Shown here in pieces: positions 7,919 through 15,887 of a DNA stretch of 32,873 nt. The stretch is from an uncultured Collinsella sp. (GTDB taxonomy: Bacteria > Actinomycetota > Coriobacteriia > Coriobacteriales > Coriobacteriaceae): the NCBI GenBank assembly GCA_900548365.1, contig URKM01000018.1:1-32873 (forward strand). The letters are read 5' to 3'. Under the pieces are notes generated by a model. The model was not told the DNA's origin. It worked only from the letters and a program-made list of their open reading frames with translations, and did no database searches. The position numbers and the translations under genes were made by a program. Within the stretch, counting starts at the first letter, position 1. The number at the start of each line of letters is the position of its first letter.

Positions 7919-10498
7919 ATGCGCCAAGAGGGGACTCGAGCTGGTCGGGGCGGACACGTGCATGGGGAGGCGCCGGCGCCCGATGCGCCGCTCGTCGCCG
8001 AGGGCGACCGCACGGCGGGCGGGCCGTCCGGCGGCGACGGGATGCGCGGGGTCGATGGGCGCGCAGGGGACGGCTGCCCGCGCGATGCGGCCGCGTGCTC
8101 GACGGCCCGGGACGACGCGGCATGCGCATGGCCGCTTCGGCTCGATAAGCTGGAGATCGGCAAGGACGCCATCGTGGCGGCGGTCGATTCCGATGACGCC
8201 GCGCTGCGCCAGCACATCCTCGACATGGGCCTCACGCCCGGCACCGAGGTGACGATGATGAAGTACGCCCCCATGGGCGACCCCCTCGAGATCCGCCTGC
8301 GCGGCTACGAGCTGACCCTGCGCCGCGCCGACGCAGCGCGCATCACGCTGGCGAATATCCACGAGGCCCATGCGGACGATCGCGTGAACGCGAAGATCGG
8401 GGAGACGGCGCATCCCGCGTTGGGCGAGAAGACCTACCGGCCCCGTCCCGGCGAGCATCCCATCCCCGCGGGCGACCCGATCGCCTTCGCGCTCGCCGGC
8501 AACCAGAACTGCGGCAAGACCACCTTGTTCAACCAGCTCACGGGCTCGAACCAGCATGTGGGCAACTTTCCCGGCGTCACGGTGGACCGCAAGGACGGCG
8601 TGATCCGCGGCCATGCCGAGGCGACCATCACCGACCTTCCCGGCATCTACTCGCTGTCGCCCTACACGAGCGAGGAGGTGGTGAGCCGCAACTTCATCCT
8701 CACGGCCCGCCCCGATGCGATCATCAACATCGTCGACGCCACGAATATCGAGCGCAACCTCTATCTCACGATGCAGCTCATGGAGCTCGACCGGCCCATG
8801 GTGCTGGCGCTGAACATGATGGACGAGGTCGCCGCGAACGGCGGGACCATCGACGTCAACCTCCTCGAGAGCCTGCTGGGAATCCCGGTCGTCCCCATCT
8901 CGGCGGCGAAGAACGAGGGTACCGGCGAGCTGATCGAGCACGCGCTGCACGTCGCGCGCCATCGGGAGCGCCCGGGTAGGCTGGACTTCTGCCCTTCGAG
9001 CGGCGGAGCGGACGGCGGCGCCCTGCACCGTTGCATCCACGGCGTCGCGCATCTCATCGAGGACCACGCCAAGCGCGCGGGGATTCCGCTCCGCTTCGCC
9101 GCGACCAAGCTGGTCGAGGGCGATGAGCTGGTCCGCCAGACGCTGGCGCTCGACCAAAACGAGCTCGATGCGCTGGAGCACATCATCTCCCAGATGGAGG
9201 AGGAGTCGGGTAAGGACCGCCTGTCCGCGTTGGCGGATATGCGCTTCGCCTTCATCGGCGAGGCGTGCCGGCGCTGCGTGGTCAAGCCGCGGGAAAGCCG
9301 CGAGCACAGGCGCTCGGTGGCGATCGACCGCGTCCTCACGGGTCGCTATACGGCGTTTCCGGCGTTCATCCTCATCATGGGCCTCGTCTTCTGGCTGACG
9401 TTCGGCGTGGTGGGCGCCTGGCTCCAGGGCCTCATGGAGGAGGGCGTCGCCGCGGTGACGGCGCTGGTGGACGGCGGCCTCGCGGCGTGGGGCGTGAACC
9501 CCGTCGTGCATTCGCTGGTCATCGACGGCATCTTCGCCGGCGTGGGCAGCGTGCTGTCGTTCCTGCCGCTCATCGTGGTGCTGTTCTTGCTGCTGTCGAT
9601 GCTCGAGGACTCGGGCTATATGGCGCGCGTCGCGTTCGTGATGGACAAGGTGCTGCGGCGCTTCGGCCTCTCGGGACGAAGCTTCGTGCCCATGCTGGTG
9701 GGTTTCGGCTGCACGGTGCCGGCGATCATGAGCACGCGCACGCTGCCTTCCGAGCATGACCGCAAGATGACCATCATGCTGACCCCGTTCATGAGCTGCT
9801 CGGCGAAGCTGCCGGTCTACGGCCTGCTCACCGCCGCCTTCTTCGGAAGCGCATCGGTTCCCGTGATGGTGCTGCTCTATCTCGTGGGCATCCTCGTGGG
9901 CATGGTGGTCGCGCTCGTCTTCAAGGCGACGGTGTTCAAGGGGGAGCCCGTCCCGTTCATCATGGAGCTGCCGAACTATCGGCTGCCCAGCCTCAAGACG
10001 ACGGTCATGCTCGCCTGGGACAAGGCGAAGGATTTCATCACGCGCGCCTTCACGTTGATCTTCGCCGCGAGCGTGGTCATCTGGTTCCTGCAGACGTTCG
10101 ACTTCCAGCTCAACGTGGTGAGCGATCAATCCCAGAGCCTGCTTGCGGGGTTGGGCGGGCTTCTCGCGCCCCTGTTCGCCCCGCTGGGCTTCGGTGATTG
10201 GCGCGCCTCGACCGCGCTGGTCACGGGGTTGCTGGCCAAGGAAAGCGTGATTTCGACGTTGTCGGTCCTGCTGGGGACGGAGTCCACGGCGGCGCTCGCC
10301 ACGCTCTTCACGCCGCTGACGGCGTTTGTGTTCCTGGTGTTCACCTTGCTGTATCCGCCATGCATCGCGGCGATCGGCGCGGCGAAGAACGAGCTGGGCG
10401 CGAAGGGCGCCCTCGCGGTCTTCGCCTTGCAGTGCGGCGTGGCGTGGGCGGTGGCGTTCATCGTCCACGCGGTCGGGCTCGCATTCGGGCTGGCGTAG
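7919..10498 (+). CDS. feoB: FeoA-FeoB fusion ferrous iron transporter
   Basis: Imports Fe(II) across the cytoplasmic membrane. From the chosen start, an unstructured Gly/Ala/Asp-rich leader of about 70 residues comes first, then an SH3-like FeoA domain (about 71-145, with HILDMGLTPGTEV), then the FeoB G domain with G1 GNQNCGKT (194-201), G3 DLPG, G4 NMMD and an ISAAKNEG G5-like segment. The membrane part keeps the two gate signatures VGFGCTVPAIM and SCSAKLPVYGLL. Asn-Gln-Asn replaces the usual Asn-Pro-Asn in G1. The ATG at 7919 is chosen because AAGGGG lies six bases before it; the longer reading from 7874 would start inside the palindrome. No separate feoA or feoC is adjacent. Regulation probably acts through the palindrome at 7870-7893. 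Confidence 0.94.
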   Translation: MRQEGTRAGRGGHVHGEAPAPDAPLVAEGDRTAGGPSGGDGMRGVDGRAGDGCPRDAAACSTARDDAACAWPLRLDKLEIGKDAIVAAVDSDDAALRQHILDMGLTPGTEVTMMKYAPMGDPLEIRLRGYELTLRRADAARITLANIHEAHADDRVNAKIGETAHPALGEKTYRPRPGEHPIPAGDPIAFALAGNQNCGKTTLFNQLTGSNQHVGNFPGVTVDRKDGVIRGHAEATITDLPGIYSLSPYTSEEVVSRNFILTARPDAIINIVDATNIERNLYLTMQLMELDRPMVLALNMMDEVAANGGTIDVNLLESLLGIPVVPISAAKNEGTGELIEHALHVARHRERPGRLDFCPSSGGADGGALHRCIHGVAHLIEDHAKRAGIPLRFAATKLVEGDELVRQTLALDQNELDALEHIISQMEEESGKDRLSALADMRFAFIGEACRRCVVKPRESREHRRSVAIDRVLTGRYTAFPAFILIMGLVFWLTFGVVGAWLQGLMEEGVAAVTALVDGGLAAWGVNPVVHSLVIDGIFAGVGSVLSFLPLIVVLFLLLSMLEDSGYMARVAFVMDKVLRRFGLSGRSFVPMLVGFGCTVPAIMSTRTLPSEHDRKMTIMLTPFMSCSAKLPVYGLLTAAFFGSASVPVMVLLYLVGILVGMVVALVFKATVFKGEPVPFIMELPNYRLPSLKTTVMLAWDKAKDFITRAFTLIFAASVVIWFLQTFDFQLNVVSDQSQSLLAGLGGLLAPLFAPLGFGDWRASTALVTGLLAKESVISTLSVLLGTESTAALATLFTPLTAFVFLVFTLLYPPCIAAIGAAKNELGAKGALAVFALQCGVAWAVAFIVHAVGLAFGLA

Positions 10499-10502
10499 GC
10501 GC

Positions 10503-10520
10503 GCGCCCATGCATGGGCGC
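10503..10520. terminator. Palindrome between convergent feoAB and DXS-like genes
   Basis: GCGCCCATGCATGGGCGC is a perfect 18-bp palindrome five bases after the feoAB stop and 18 bases before the end of the minus-strand DXS-like gene. As RNA it can form a tight hairpin from either strand, but no T tract follows, so its role as a terminator is tentative. Confidence 0.45.
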
Positions 10521-10537
10521 CACGCGGACGAATTCGC

Positions 10538-12319
10538 TCAGCCTTGTAGGAGGCCCTGCAGGTCGGCGACGATCTGGGGGATCGCCATGCCGTGCTGCGC
10601 CAAGAGCTCCTCGGGGTCGTAGCGGTCGGGGAAGCCCGCCGCCTTGGAGATCCCGTAGCATTTCATGCGCAGGCCGCTGTGAGCGGCGGCTGCGACCACC
10701 TGCTGGCCCCATCCCCCCTCCACGATGCCGTCCTCGAGGGTGACGAGCACATGATGGCTGGAGACGAGGCGGACGAGCGCCGCGCGGTCGACGTCACTGG
10801 CGAGGCGGGGGTTGATGACGGTCGGCGCGAAGCCGAGCTCGGCGCGGACGGCGTCTGCGAGCGATTCGGCATAGGGGAGGAAATCTCCCAGGCCCAGGAT
10901 GGCGACGCGCTCGCCGGCGCGAACGACCTGGTAGCGCGGGGCGCTCCAGTCGATGTCGGCGCACGGTGAGGGAAGCAGCTCGGGGCGGGATGCGACGCCG
11001 GCGCCGGGAACGCGGATGAGCACGGGGTGCTCGCGCTGGTCGATCGCCCAGTCGAGCATGGCGAGGTACTCCTCCTGGCATGCCGGGGCGAGGCAGACCA
11101 GGTTGGGAAGGTTGCTCAACATGGAAAGGTCGAAGAAGCTCAGGTGCGTCTCGGCGGTCGTGCCGAAGATGGAGGCGCCGAAGTCCAGAATGGTCGCGGG
11201 TGCATCGTTGAGGCACAGGTCGTGCCAGAGCTGGTCGTAGCAGCGCTGGAGGAAGACGCCGTAGACGCCGAAGACCGGCGAGGCGCCCTGCATCGCGAGC
11301 GCCGCCGAGCAGGTGACGGCGTGTTCCTCGGCGATGCCCACGTCCACGAACTGCCTGCCGGCGCGCTCGCGCCGCTCCTGGTCGAAGCCCATGATGTAGG
11401 GGGTTCCGGCGGTGAGCACGCAGACGCTCGGATCGCGCTCGACGGCGTCCATCAGGTGCGCGCCGGTGATCTCCGCGTAGCTCTTGGAGGTGCCGTGGGC
11501 ACCGACGGCGAGGCCCGCTTCGAGGTCGAAGGGGCCCACATGATGCCAAGCTTCGGGGTTCGCCTCGGCAGGCGGGAAGCCCGCGCCCTTGGCCGTGTGC
11601 ACGTGGAGCACGACGGGGTGCGCGACGTCGCGCAGGTCCCGGAGGGCGGCGACGAGCGCTTCGACATCGTTGCCCTGCTCGACATAGCGGTATTCGAGTC
11701 CGAGCGCGCGGAAAGGGTTGTCCTCCGCCGCCCCGTTCGCGGCGCGGAGCTCGGCGAGGCGGCGATAGAGCCCACCGTGGTTCTCCGCGATGGATTGGTC
11801 GTTGTCGTTGATCACGATCAGCATGCCGGTATCAAGCTCGCCGGCGGCGTCGAGGCCCTCGAACGCGAGACCGCCCGACAGGGCTCCGTCGCCTATGACG
11901 GCGACGACGCGGTAGTCTTCGCCCGCGAGGTCGCGAGCCATGGCGATGCCGCAGGCGAGGCTGACCGAGGTGGACGTGTGGCCCATGGAGAACAGGTCGA
12001 ACGCCGACTCGCGCGGGTTGGCGAAGCCGGAGGCCTCGTGTGCGCGGGCGGGGTCGGTGAAGGCGGCGGCGCGGCCCGTGAGCATCTTGTGCGCATAGGT
12101 CTGGTGGGAGACGTCGAAGAGGATGCGGTCGCGCGGCGCGTCGAAGACGTGGTGCAGCGCGACGGTGAGCTCGACCGTGGCCAGGTTCGATGCGACATGA
12201 CCGCCCTCGCGCGCGCAGAATGCGAGGATCGCGCGGCGCAATTCGGCGCAGAGCGCGACGAGCCCGGGGGTATCGAGGGCTTGAACGTCTGCGGGTGATG
12301 CAATGCGGTCGAGAATCAT
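10538..12319 (-). CDS. 1-deoxy-D-xylulose-5-phosphate synthase-like thiamine-diphosphate enzyme
   Basis: Overall layout is that of DXS, which makes DXP from pyruvate and glyceraldehyde-3-phosphate for isoprenoids, thiamine and pyridoxal. Present: GGHVASNLATVELTVAL, DVSHQTYAHKMLTGR, MGHTSTSVS, the diphosphate/Mg motif GDGAL...NDND, and the catalytic Glu in GIAEEHAVT. Not as expected: the usual DRAGxVGxDGxTH segment reads DFGASIFGTTAETH and the usual RYPRG reads RVPGAG. The two phosphate-binding arginines and an Asp of classical DXS are therefore missing, while the His is kept. It may be a divergent DXS or another pyruvate-using carboligase. Start: MILDRIASPADVQAL fits the family, so 12319 is preferred over the in-frame ATG at 12340; neither has a good ribosome-binding site. 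No DXS partner gene adjoins it. Confidence 0.8.
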   Translation of the reverse strand: MILDRIASPADVQALDTPGLVALCAELRRAILAFCAREGGHVASNLATVELTVALHHVFDAPRDRILFDVSHQTYAHKMLTGRAAAFTDPARAHEASGFANPRESAFDLFSMGHTSTSVSLACGIAMARDLAGEDYRVVAVIGDGALSGGLAFEGLDAAGELDTGMLIVINDNDQSIAENHGGLYRRLAELRAANGAAEDNPFRALGLEYRYVEQGNDVEALVAALRDLRDVAHPVVLHVHTAKGAGFPPAEANPEAWHHVGPFDLEAGLAVGAHGTSKSYAEITGAHLMDAVERDPSVCVLTAGTPYIMGFDQERRERAGRQFVDVGIAEEHAVTCSAALAMQGASPVFGVYGVFLQRCYDQLWHDLCLNDAPATILDFGASIFGTTAETHLSFFDLSMLSNLPNLVCLAPACQEEYLAMLDWAIDQREHPVLIRVPGAGVASRPELLPSPCADIDWSAPRYQVVRAGERVAILGLGDFLPYAESLADAVRAELGFAPTVINPRLASDVDRAALVRLVSSHHVLVTLEDGIVEGGWGQQVVAAAAHSGLRMKCYGISKAAGFPDRYDPEELLAQHGMAIPQIVADLQGLLQG

Positions 12320-12340
12320 ATCGATGCTTATCGCTCCCAT

Positions 12341-12733
12341 ACTCGTCGGATGCGCGATGAACGATATGCGGCGCCGACGATGCAGGCCGCCGCGCTCTCA
12401 TTCGCCGCGGTTGGAACTGACAGTTTCTCACACGCGCCCGGCAATTGATGGCAGATTGGTCAGAGCGGCCGCATGGGACAGATTGACTCCACACTCAAAT
12501 GTAGCCATATAGGGGCTTGGTTGCAATCGGCGCTCGCTGACAGGCGCAGCCGGCCTGGCAGATCGATGCACCGTATCGGGATGGGGTTTTCGTCCCCTCC
12601 GATCCGGTGGGTTGTTCTGCCGGCGTACCGCCTGCCGTGGTGTAGGATGGTGGGGATTTGAAAGGGACGGGGCGCAGCGCGGCTTTCCGCGCGGCGGGGC
12701 GCGCCTCGATGCGAGATGGCCCGAGGATGTGCT
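12341..12733. other. Gene-free gap between divergent genes
   Basis: This gap of about 390 bp has no convincing gene. It contains a small dyad AACTGACAGTT (12417-12427), a candidate plus-strand promoter (12483-12511), and a hairpin (arms 12575-12586 and 12592-12603) with a TTTTCG loop. I looked for a thiamine riboswitch upstream of the thiamine-dependent gene on the minus strand and did not find its conserved core. Confidence 0.5.
12483..12511 (+). promoter_or_regulatory. Candidate sigma-70-type promoter
   Basis: TTGACT (12483-12488) and CATATA (12506-12511) are separated by 17 bp in a locally A/T-rich stretch. It points toward the YbjN-like gene 220 bp away, leaving a long leader that contains the hairpin at 12575-12603. 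The -10 is a poor match, so support is modest. Confidence 0.4.
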
Positions 12734-13153
12734 ATGTACGATAATTCGGTGCAGCTCATGCGCAGCATGCGGGAGGCGGGTATCGACTGCCGCAGCGACA
12801 CCCCGCTGGATGACGAGAACCTCATCGACACCGTGCGCGTGGGATGGCGGGGGGCGCGGCTCCCCGCGACCACGATTCTGGTGCGGGTGAACGACCGCGG
12901 GGCGCACCTCGAGGTCGAGGACCTGGGCTCCGTCATGCCGGGAGCCCGCGTCCAGGCGCTCGAGCTGCTGAACCGGCTGAACGGGACCTACCGCTGGATC
13001 ACATTCGTGCTGGAGGAGGACGGGCGCGTGAGCTGCTCGTCCGATGTCTACCTGGTTCCCGAGGTGGCGGGTTTGTTCGGCATGGCGGCCATCGGCCGCA
13101 TGTTCGACACGCTGGACGAGGTGTACCCGCGCTTGTCCACGGTACTGTCGTAG
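12734..13153 (+). CDS. YbjN-domain-like protein
   Basis: A 139-residue soluble protein with the alternating alpha/beta pattern of the YbjN/type III secretion chaperone-like fold: an N-terminal helix (SVQLMRSMREAGIDC), a strand-rich middle (TILVRVNDRGAHLEVEDL), a helix containing ALELLNRLNGTYRWITFVL, a DGRVSCSSDVYL strand pair and a C-terminal helix (FGMAAIGRMFDTLDEVYPRL). YbjN proteins are described as sensory or stabilising factors without an agreed biochemical activity. Start ATG 12734 has GAGG seven bases upstream; an in-frame start at 12716 would add six residues. It is followed by 131 bp before the ZIP gene. Confidence 0.65.
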   Translation: MYDNSVQLMRSMREAGIDCRSDTPLDDENLIDTVRVGWRGARLPATTILVRVNDRGAHLEVEDLGSVMPGARVQALELLNRLNGTYRWITFVLEEDGRVSCSSDVYLVPEVAGLFGMAAIGRMFDTLDEVYPRLSTVLS

Positions 13154-13284
13154 GGGCGGCGGCGCCGCGCGCGCGGGATGCCCGCGGCGGCGTCGTCGCG
13201 ACGCGAAGGCGGTGCCCGTCGGGCCGCTCCCGAGCGATAGCGGCCCGGCGCGCGCCGAGATGATCGAGGCCCGAAGGGGGCGTT

Positions 13285-14097
13285 ATGTTGAGCGAATCTT
13301 TAGGACAGGCGCTGCTGTGGGCGGCGATGGGCTGCGGCTTCACCTGGCTCATGACCACCGCCGGCTCCGCCATGGTGTTCTTCTTCCGCAGCGACCGCAA
13401 GTTCATGCACCACATCTTCCTGGGTTTCGCCGCGGGCGTGATGATCGCCGCGTCGGTGTGGTCGCTGCTGAATCCCGCCATCGAGCAGGCCGAGGAGCTC
13501 GGCCAGGTGGGATGGATTCCCGCGGCGGGCGGCTTCCTGCTGGGCGTCGCCTTCCTGCTCGTGCTCGACACCTTCCTGCCGCACCTCCATCCGGAAGGGG
13601 ACGAGCCCGAGGGCATCAAGACGAGCTGGAAGCGCACGACGCTGCTGGTGTCGGCGGTGACGCTGCACAATATCCCCGAGGGTATGAGCGTGGGCCTGCT
13701 GTTCGCCATGGCGGCGCAGGCGAGCGGGGCCGCCGCCGACGCGTACCTCGGTATGGCGATCGCGCTCGCGGTGGGCATGGGACTGCAGAACTTCCCCGAG
13801 GGGGCGGCCGTCTCGCTGCCGCTGGCGCGCGAGGGCGTGGGCCGTGGCAAGGCCTTCCTGCTCGGAAGCCTTTCCGGCATCGTCGAGCCCGTCTTCGGCA
13901 TCGCGGTTGTGCTGGCCTCGGGCTGGATCACGCCCTTCATGCCGTGGATGCTGGCGTTCGCCGCGGGCGCCATGATCTACGTCGTCGTGGAGGAGCTGAT
14001 CCCCGAGGCGCATCTGGGGGAGCATTCGAACGTGGGGACCCTTGGCGTCATCGCGGGCTTCGTGCTCATGATGGTGCTGGACGTCGCGCTGGGCTAG
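13285..14097 (+). CDS. ZIP-family divalent metal transporter
   Basis: Predicted importer of zinc, iron or similar ions. The 270-residue, eight-helix protein has the two family metal-site helices: TLHNIPEGMSVG (His128, Asn129, Glu132) and LQNFPEGAAVS (Asn169, Glu172). A short His/acidic loop (LPHLHPEGDEPEG, about 98-110) lies between helices 3 and 4, as is usual. This arrangement is closest to the GufA/ZupT branch of ZIP. AAGGGGG lies just upstream of the ATG. A HAD phosphatase follows after 36 bp, probably in the same transcript. The metal cannot be determined here; feoAB a few kilobases away gives a separate ferrous route. Confidence 0.92.
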   Translation: MLSESLGQALLWAAMGCGFTWLMTTAGSAMVFFFRSDRKFMHHIFLGFAAGVMIAASVWSLLNPAIEQAEELGQVGWIPAAGGFLLGVAFLLVLDTFLPHLHPEGDEPEGIKTSWKRTTLLVSAVTLHNIPEGMSVGLLFAMAAQASGAAADAYLGMAIALAVGMGLQNFPEGAAVSLPLAREGVGRGKAFLLGSLSGIVEPVFGIAVVLASGWITPFMPWMLAFAAGAMIYVVVEELIPEAHLGEHSNVGTLGVIAGFVLMMVLDVALG

Positions 14098-14133
14098 CGC
14101 GGGCGACGGGCTGAACGATAGGGGAGAGCCGAC

Positions 14134-14973
14134 ATGATCAAGTTGTTTGCGAGCGATCTGGATGGAACGTTGCTCAATGCGACGCATATGGTCGATCCGT
14201 TCATCCGCGCTTCGCTGCGCGAGGTCGTCGCGTCGGGCGCGCATTTCGCTATCGCGACGGGGCGCACGATGCGGTCGAATCACGACTGCGGGTTCGGGGG
14301 CGTCGACGCGGAGGTCGTGTGCTCGAACGGCTCCATCGTGCTGGACCGGACGGGAAGGACCGTGTACCACCGCGATCTTGACAAGGGGTTTCTCGAGGAG
14401 CTCCTCAAGGCCTTCCCGGCGGTCTGCTTCGAATGCGTGGGGACGGACCGCACCTACGTTACAGGTTCGCCGAACGACCAGGTCGCCGGCTATGTGGGGC
14501 GCACGCCGGTCGAGAAGGTGAAGATGGCGGCGATGCGCCTGCGACGAAAGATGACGCAGGGCGACTGCGAATTCAACCAGGGGGTGCGCGACGTGCTGCG
14601 CCGCGACATCTGCAAGGTGAACGCGCGCGTGAACGATAAGGAGCTCGAGCGCGAGCTGCACGCCTTCATGGACGAGCACGCCGCCATGGCGGTGAACGCC
14701 CCGTTCAGCCCGGTCATGTTCGAGATCACCGCCGCGGGCGTCAACAAGGCGAGCGCCCTGGCGTGGCTCGCCGGGTATCTCGGCATCGGCGAGGACGAGG
14801 TCGCGGTCTACGGCGACGGCGGCAACGACCTCGTGATGCTCGAGCGGTTCGCCCATTCGTACGCGCCGTCCAACGCGAGCGATGCCGCGAAGCGGGCGGC
14901 GGGCCGGGTCATCGGCAGCTGCGCCTGCTACGCGGTCCCACGCCACATGGTCGCGACCGTGCGGGCGCAGTAG
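14134..14973 (+). CDS. Cof-type HAD-IIB family phosphatase
   Basis: Haloacid dehalogenase superfamily hydrolase, with the nucleophile motif DLDGTLL at residues 8-14, Thr in ATGRT (motif II), a Lys before the cap (NKASAL), and motif IV GDGGNDLVML at about residue 227. A cap domain of the C2B type occupies the middle. Such enzymes dephosphorylate sugar phosphates or flavin and pyridoxal phosphates; the substrate is not predictable from sequence. Length (279) is normal. AGGGGAG lies upstream of the ATG. Likely co-transcribed with the ZIP gene. A small hairpin (14996-15010) follows the stop without a T tract. Confidence 0.9.
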   Translation: MIKLFASDLDGTLLNATHMVDPFIRASLREVVASGAHFAIATGRTMRSNHDCGFGGVDAEVVCSNGSIVLDRTGRTVYHRDLDKGFLEELLKAFPAVCFECVGTDRTYVTGSPNDQVAGYVGRTPVEKVKMAAMRLRRKMTQGDCEFNQGVRDVLRRDICKVNARVNDKELERELHAFMDEHAAMAVNAPFSPVMFEITAAGVNKASALAWLAGYLGIGEDEVAVYGDGGNDLVMLERFAHSYAPSNASDAAKRAAGRVIGSCACYAVPRHMVATVRAQ

Positions 14974-15089
14974 CCTCGCATTGCGCGCGGTAGTCCCGCA
15001 CCGCGTGCGGTGTCCCCGCATGCTCCCTATCGACAGCCGTGTCGATATGGCACGCGTTTTGTGGGGATAACGCGATGGACGTATGTTGA

Positions 15090-15122
15090 TGCACACACTG
15101 TGCAATAATGCTCGAACAGTGT
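15090..15122. promoter_or_regulatory. Overlapping dyads upstream of the TetR-type gene, candidate operator
   Basis: TGCACACACTGTGCA (15090-15104) is a perfect 6-3-6 inverted repeat. Overlapping it, ACACTGT (15095-15101) and ACAGTGT (15116-15122) form a second inverted repeat. The stretch is A/T-rich compared with its surroundings and ends about 28 bp before the regulator start. This is the usual place for autoregulation by TetR-type repressors (family knowledge; binding is inferred). Confidence 0.55.
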
Positions 15123-15150
15123 AATAAGCATTCAACAAAGGGAGGGGCGC

Positions 15151-15885
15151 GTGGCACTGGAAGTCCAGGCAGCCCAGAAACGCGACAGGCGGTCCCTGCG
15201 CTCGCAGCGCTTGCTGCGCGACGCGCTCGCTGCGGAGATCGCCCAGACGGGTGACCTCACCCGCGTGACGGTCGCCGCGCTCACGGAGCGCGCGGGCCTG
15301 ACGCGCCGTACGTTCTACAGCCATTACAAGGACATCCCCGACTTCATCGAGCGCGTCGAAGAGGCGGTGCTCGAGGAGGTGGGCGTCTATATCGAGGCGA
15401 TCGCGGCGGCCCATCTTGAGGATCTCTACGCGCATATCGACGCGGCGGAGCCGGCATCGGGCTCGGTGGAGCTGCTCACCTACCTCAAGGAGAACGGCGA
15501 CCTCATCGGCGCGCTGCTGGGGCCGGGAGGCGACCAGGCGTTCATCGAGAAGGTGCTCGACCTGGCCCGCACCGTGGTGTCCGACCGCATGCAGACGGGC
15601 ATCTTCCCGGGGGCGCTCGGCACGTTCTTCGATTACTACCTCAGCTCGGTGATCGCGTCCGAGGTGGGTATCGTGCAGCGCTGGTTTCAAAACGGCCTCG
15701 AGGAGAGCCCGCAGACCATGGCGCGCATCATGACCGTGGTGGCGTTCGTGCGGCCGGGCGACCTGTACGGCAAGCCCATCGACATCAACGTCCCCGCCTA
15801 CGGCCTGCGGCTCATGAGCATGAACGCCGCCGCGTCCCCCGATGAATCCAACGACTCCGCTTCCAACGACGAGGAAGGGCTGTAA
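15151..15885 (+). CDS. TetR/AcrR-family transcriptional regulator
   Basis: A 244-residue protein. The N-terminal DNA-binding domain is recognisable: a helix with RSQRLLRDALAAEIAQTG, then VTVAALTERAGLTRRTFYSHYKDIPDFIE, the typical TetR helix-turn-helix with its Y-x-H-Y/F end. The C-terminal ligand domain (about residues 70-225) is variable, with no known ligand class, and the last 20 residues are acidic and Ser/Asn-rich. The GTG at 15151 follows GGGAGGGG with good spacing. The stop is two bases before the ATG of the activase gene, so the two are almost certainly one operon and the regulator probably controls it. Confidence 0.87.
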   Translation: MALEVQAAQKRDRRSLRSQRLLRDALAAEIAQTGDLTRVTVAALTERAGLTRRTFYSHYKDIPDFIERVEEAVLEEVGVYIEAIAAAHLEDLYAHIDAAEPASGSVELLTYLKENGDLIGALLGPGGDQAFIEKVLDLARTVVSDRMQTGIFPGALGTFFDYYLSSVIASEVGIVQRWFQNGLEESPQTMARIMTVVAFVRPGDLYGKPIDINVPAYGLRLMSMNAAASPDESNDSASNDEEGL

Positions 15886-15887
15886 CC

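Noticed and set aside
7886..10510. Open frame of 874 codons on the minus strand opposite feoAB
   Set aside because: It mirrors a clear FeoAB gene, its product is Arg/His/Gln-rich without any domain, and long antisense frames are expected in such G/C-rich DNA.
12320..12480. Thiamine riboswitch upstream of the DXS-like gene
   Set aside because: The minus-strand leader lacks the CUGAGA and ACCUGAUC-type core elements; only scattered partial matches.
13300..15690. Open frame of 796 codons on the minus strand
   Set aside because: It runs across three real plus-strand genes and their spacers; low-complexity composition and no ribosome-binding site.
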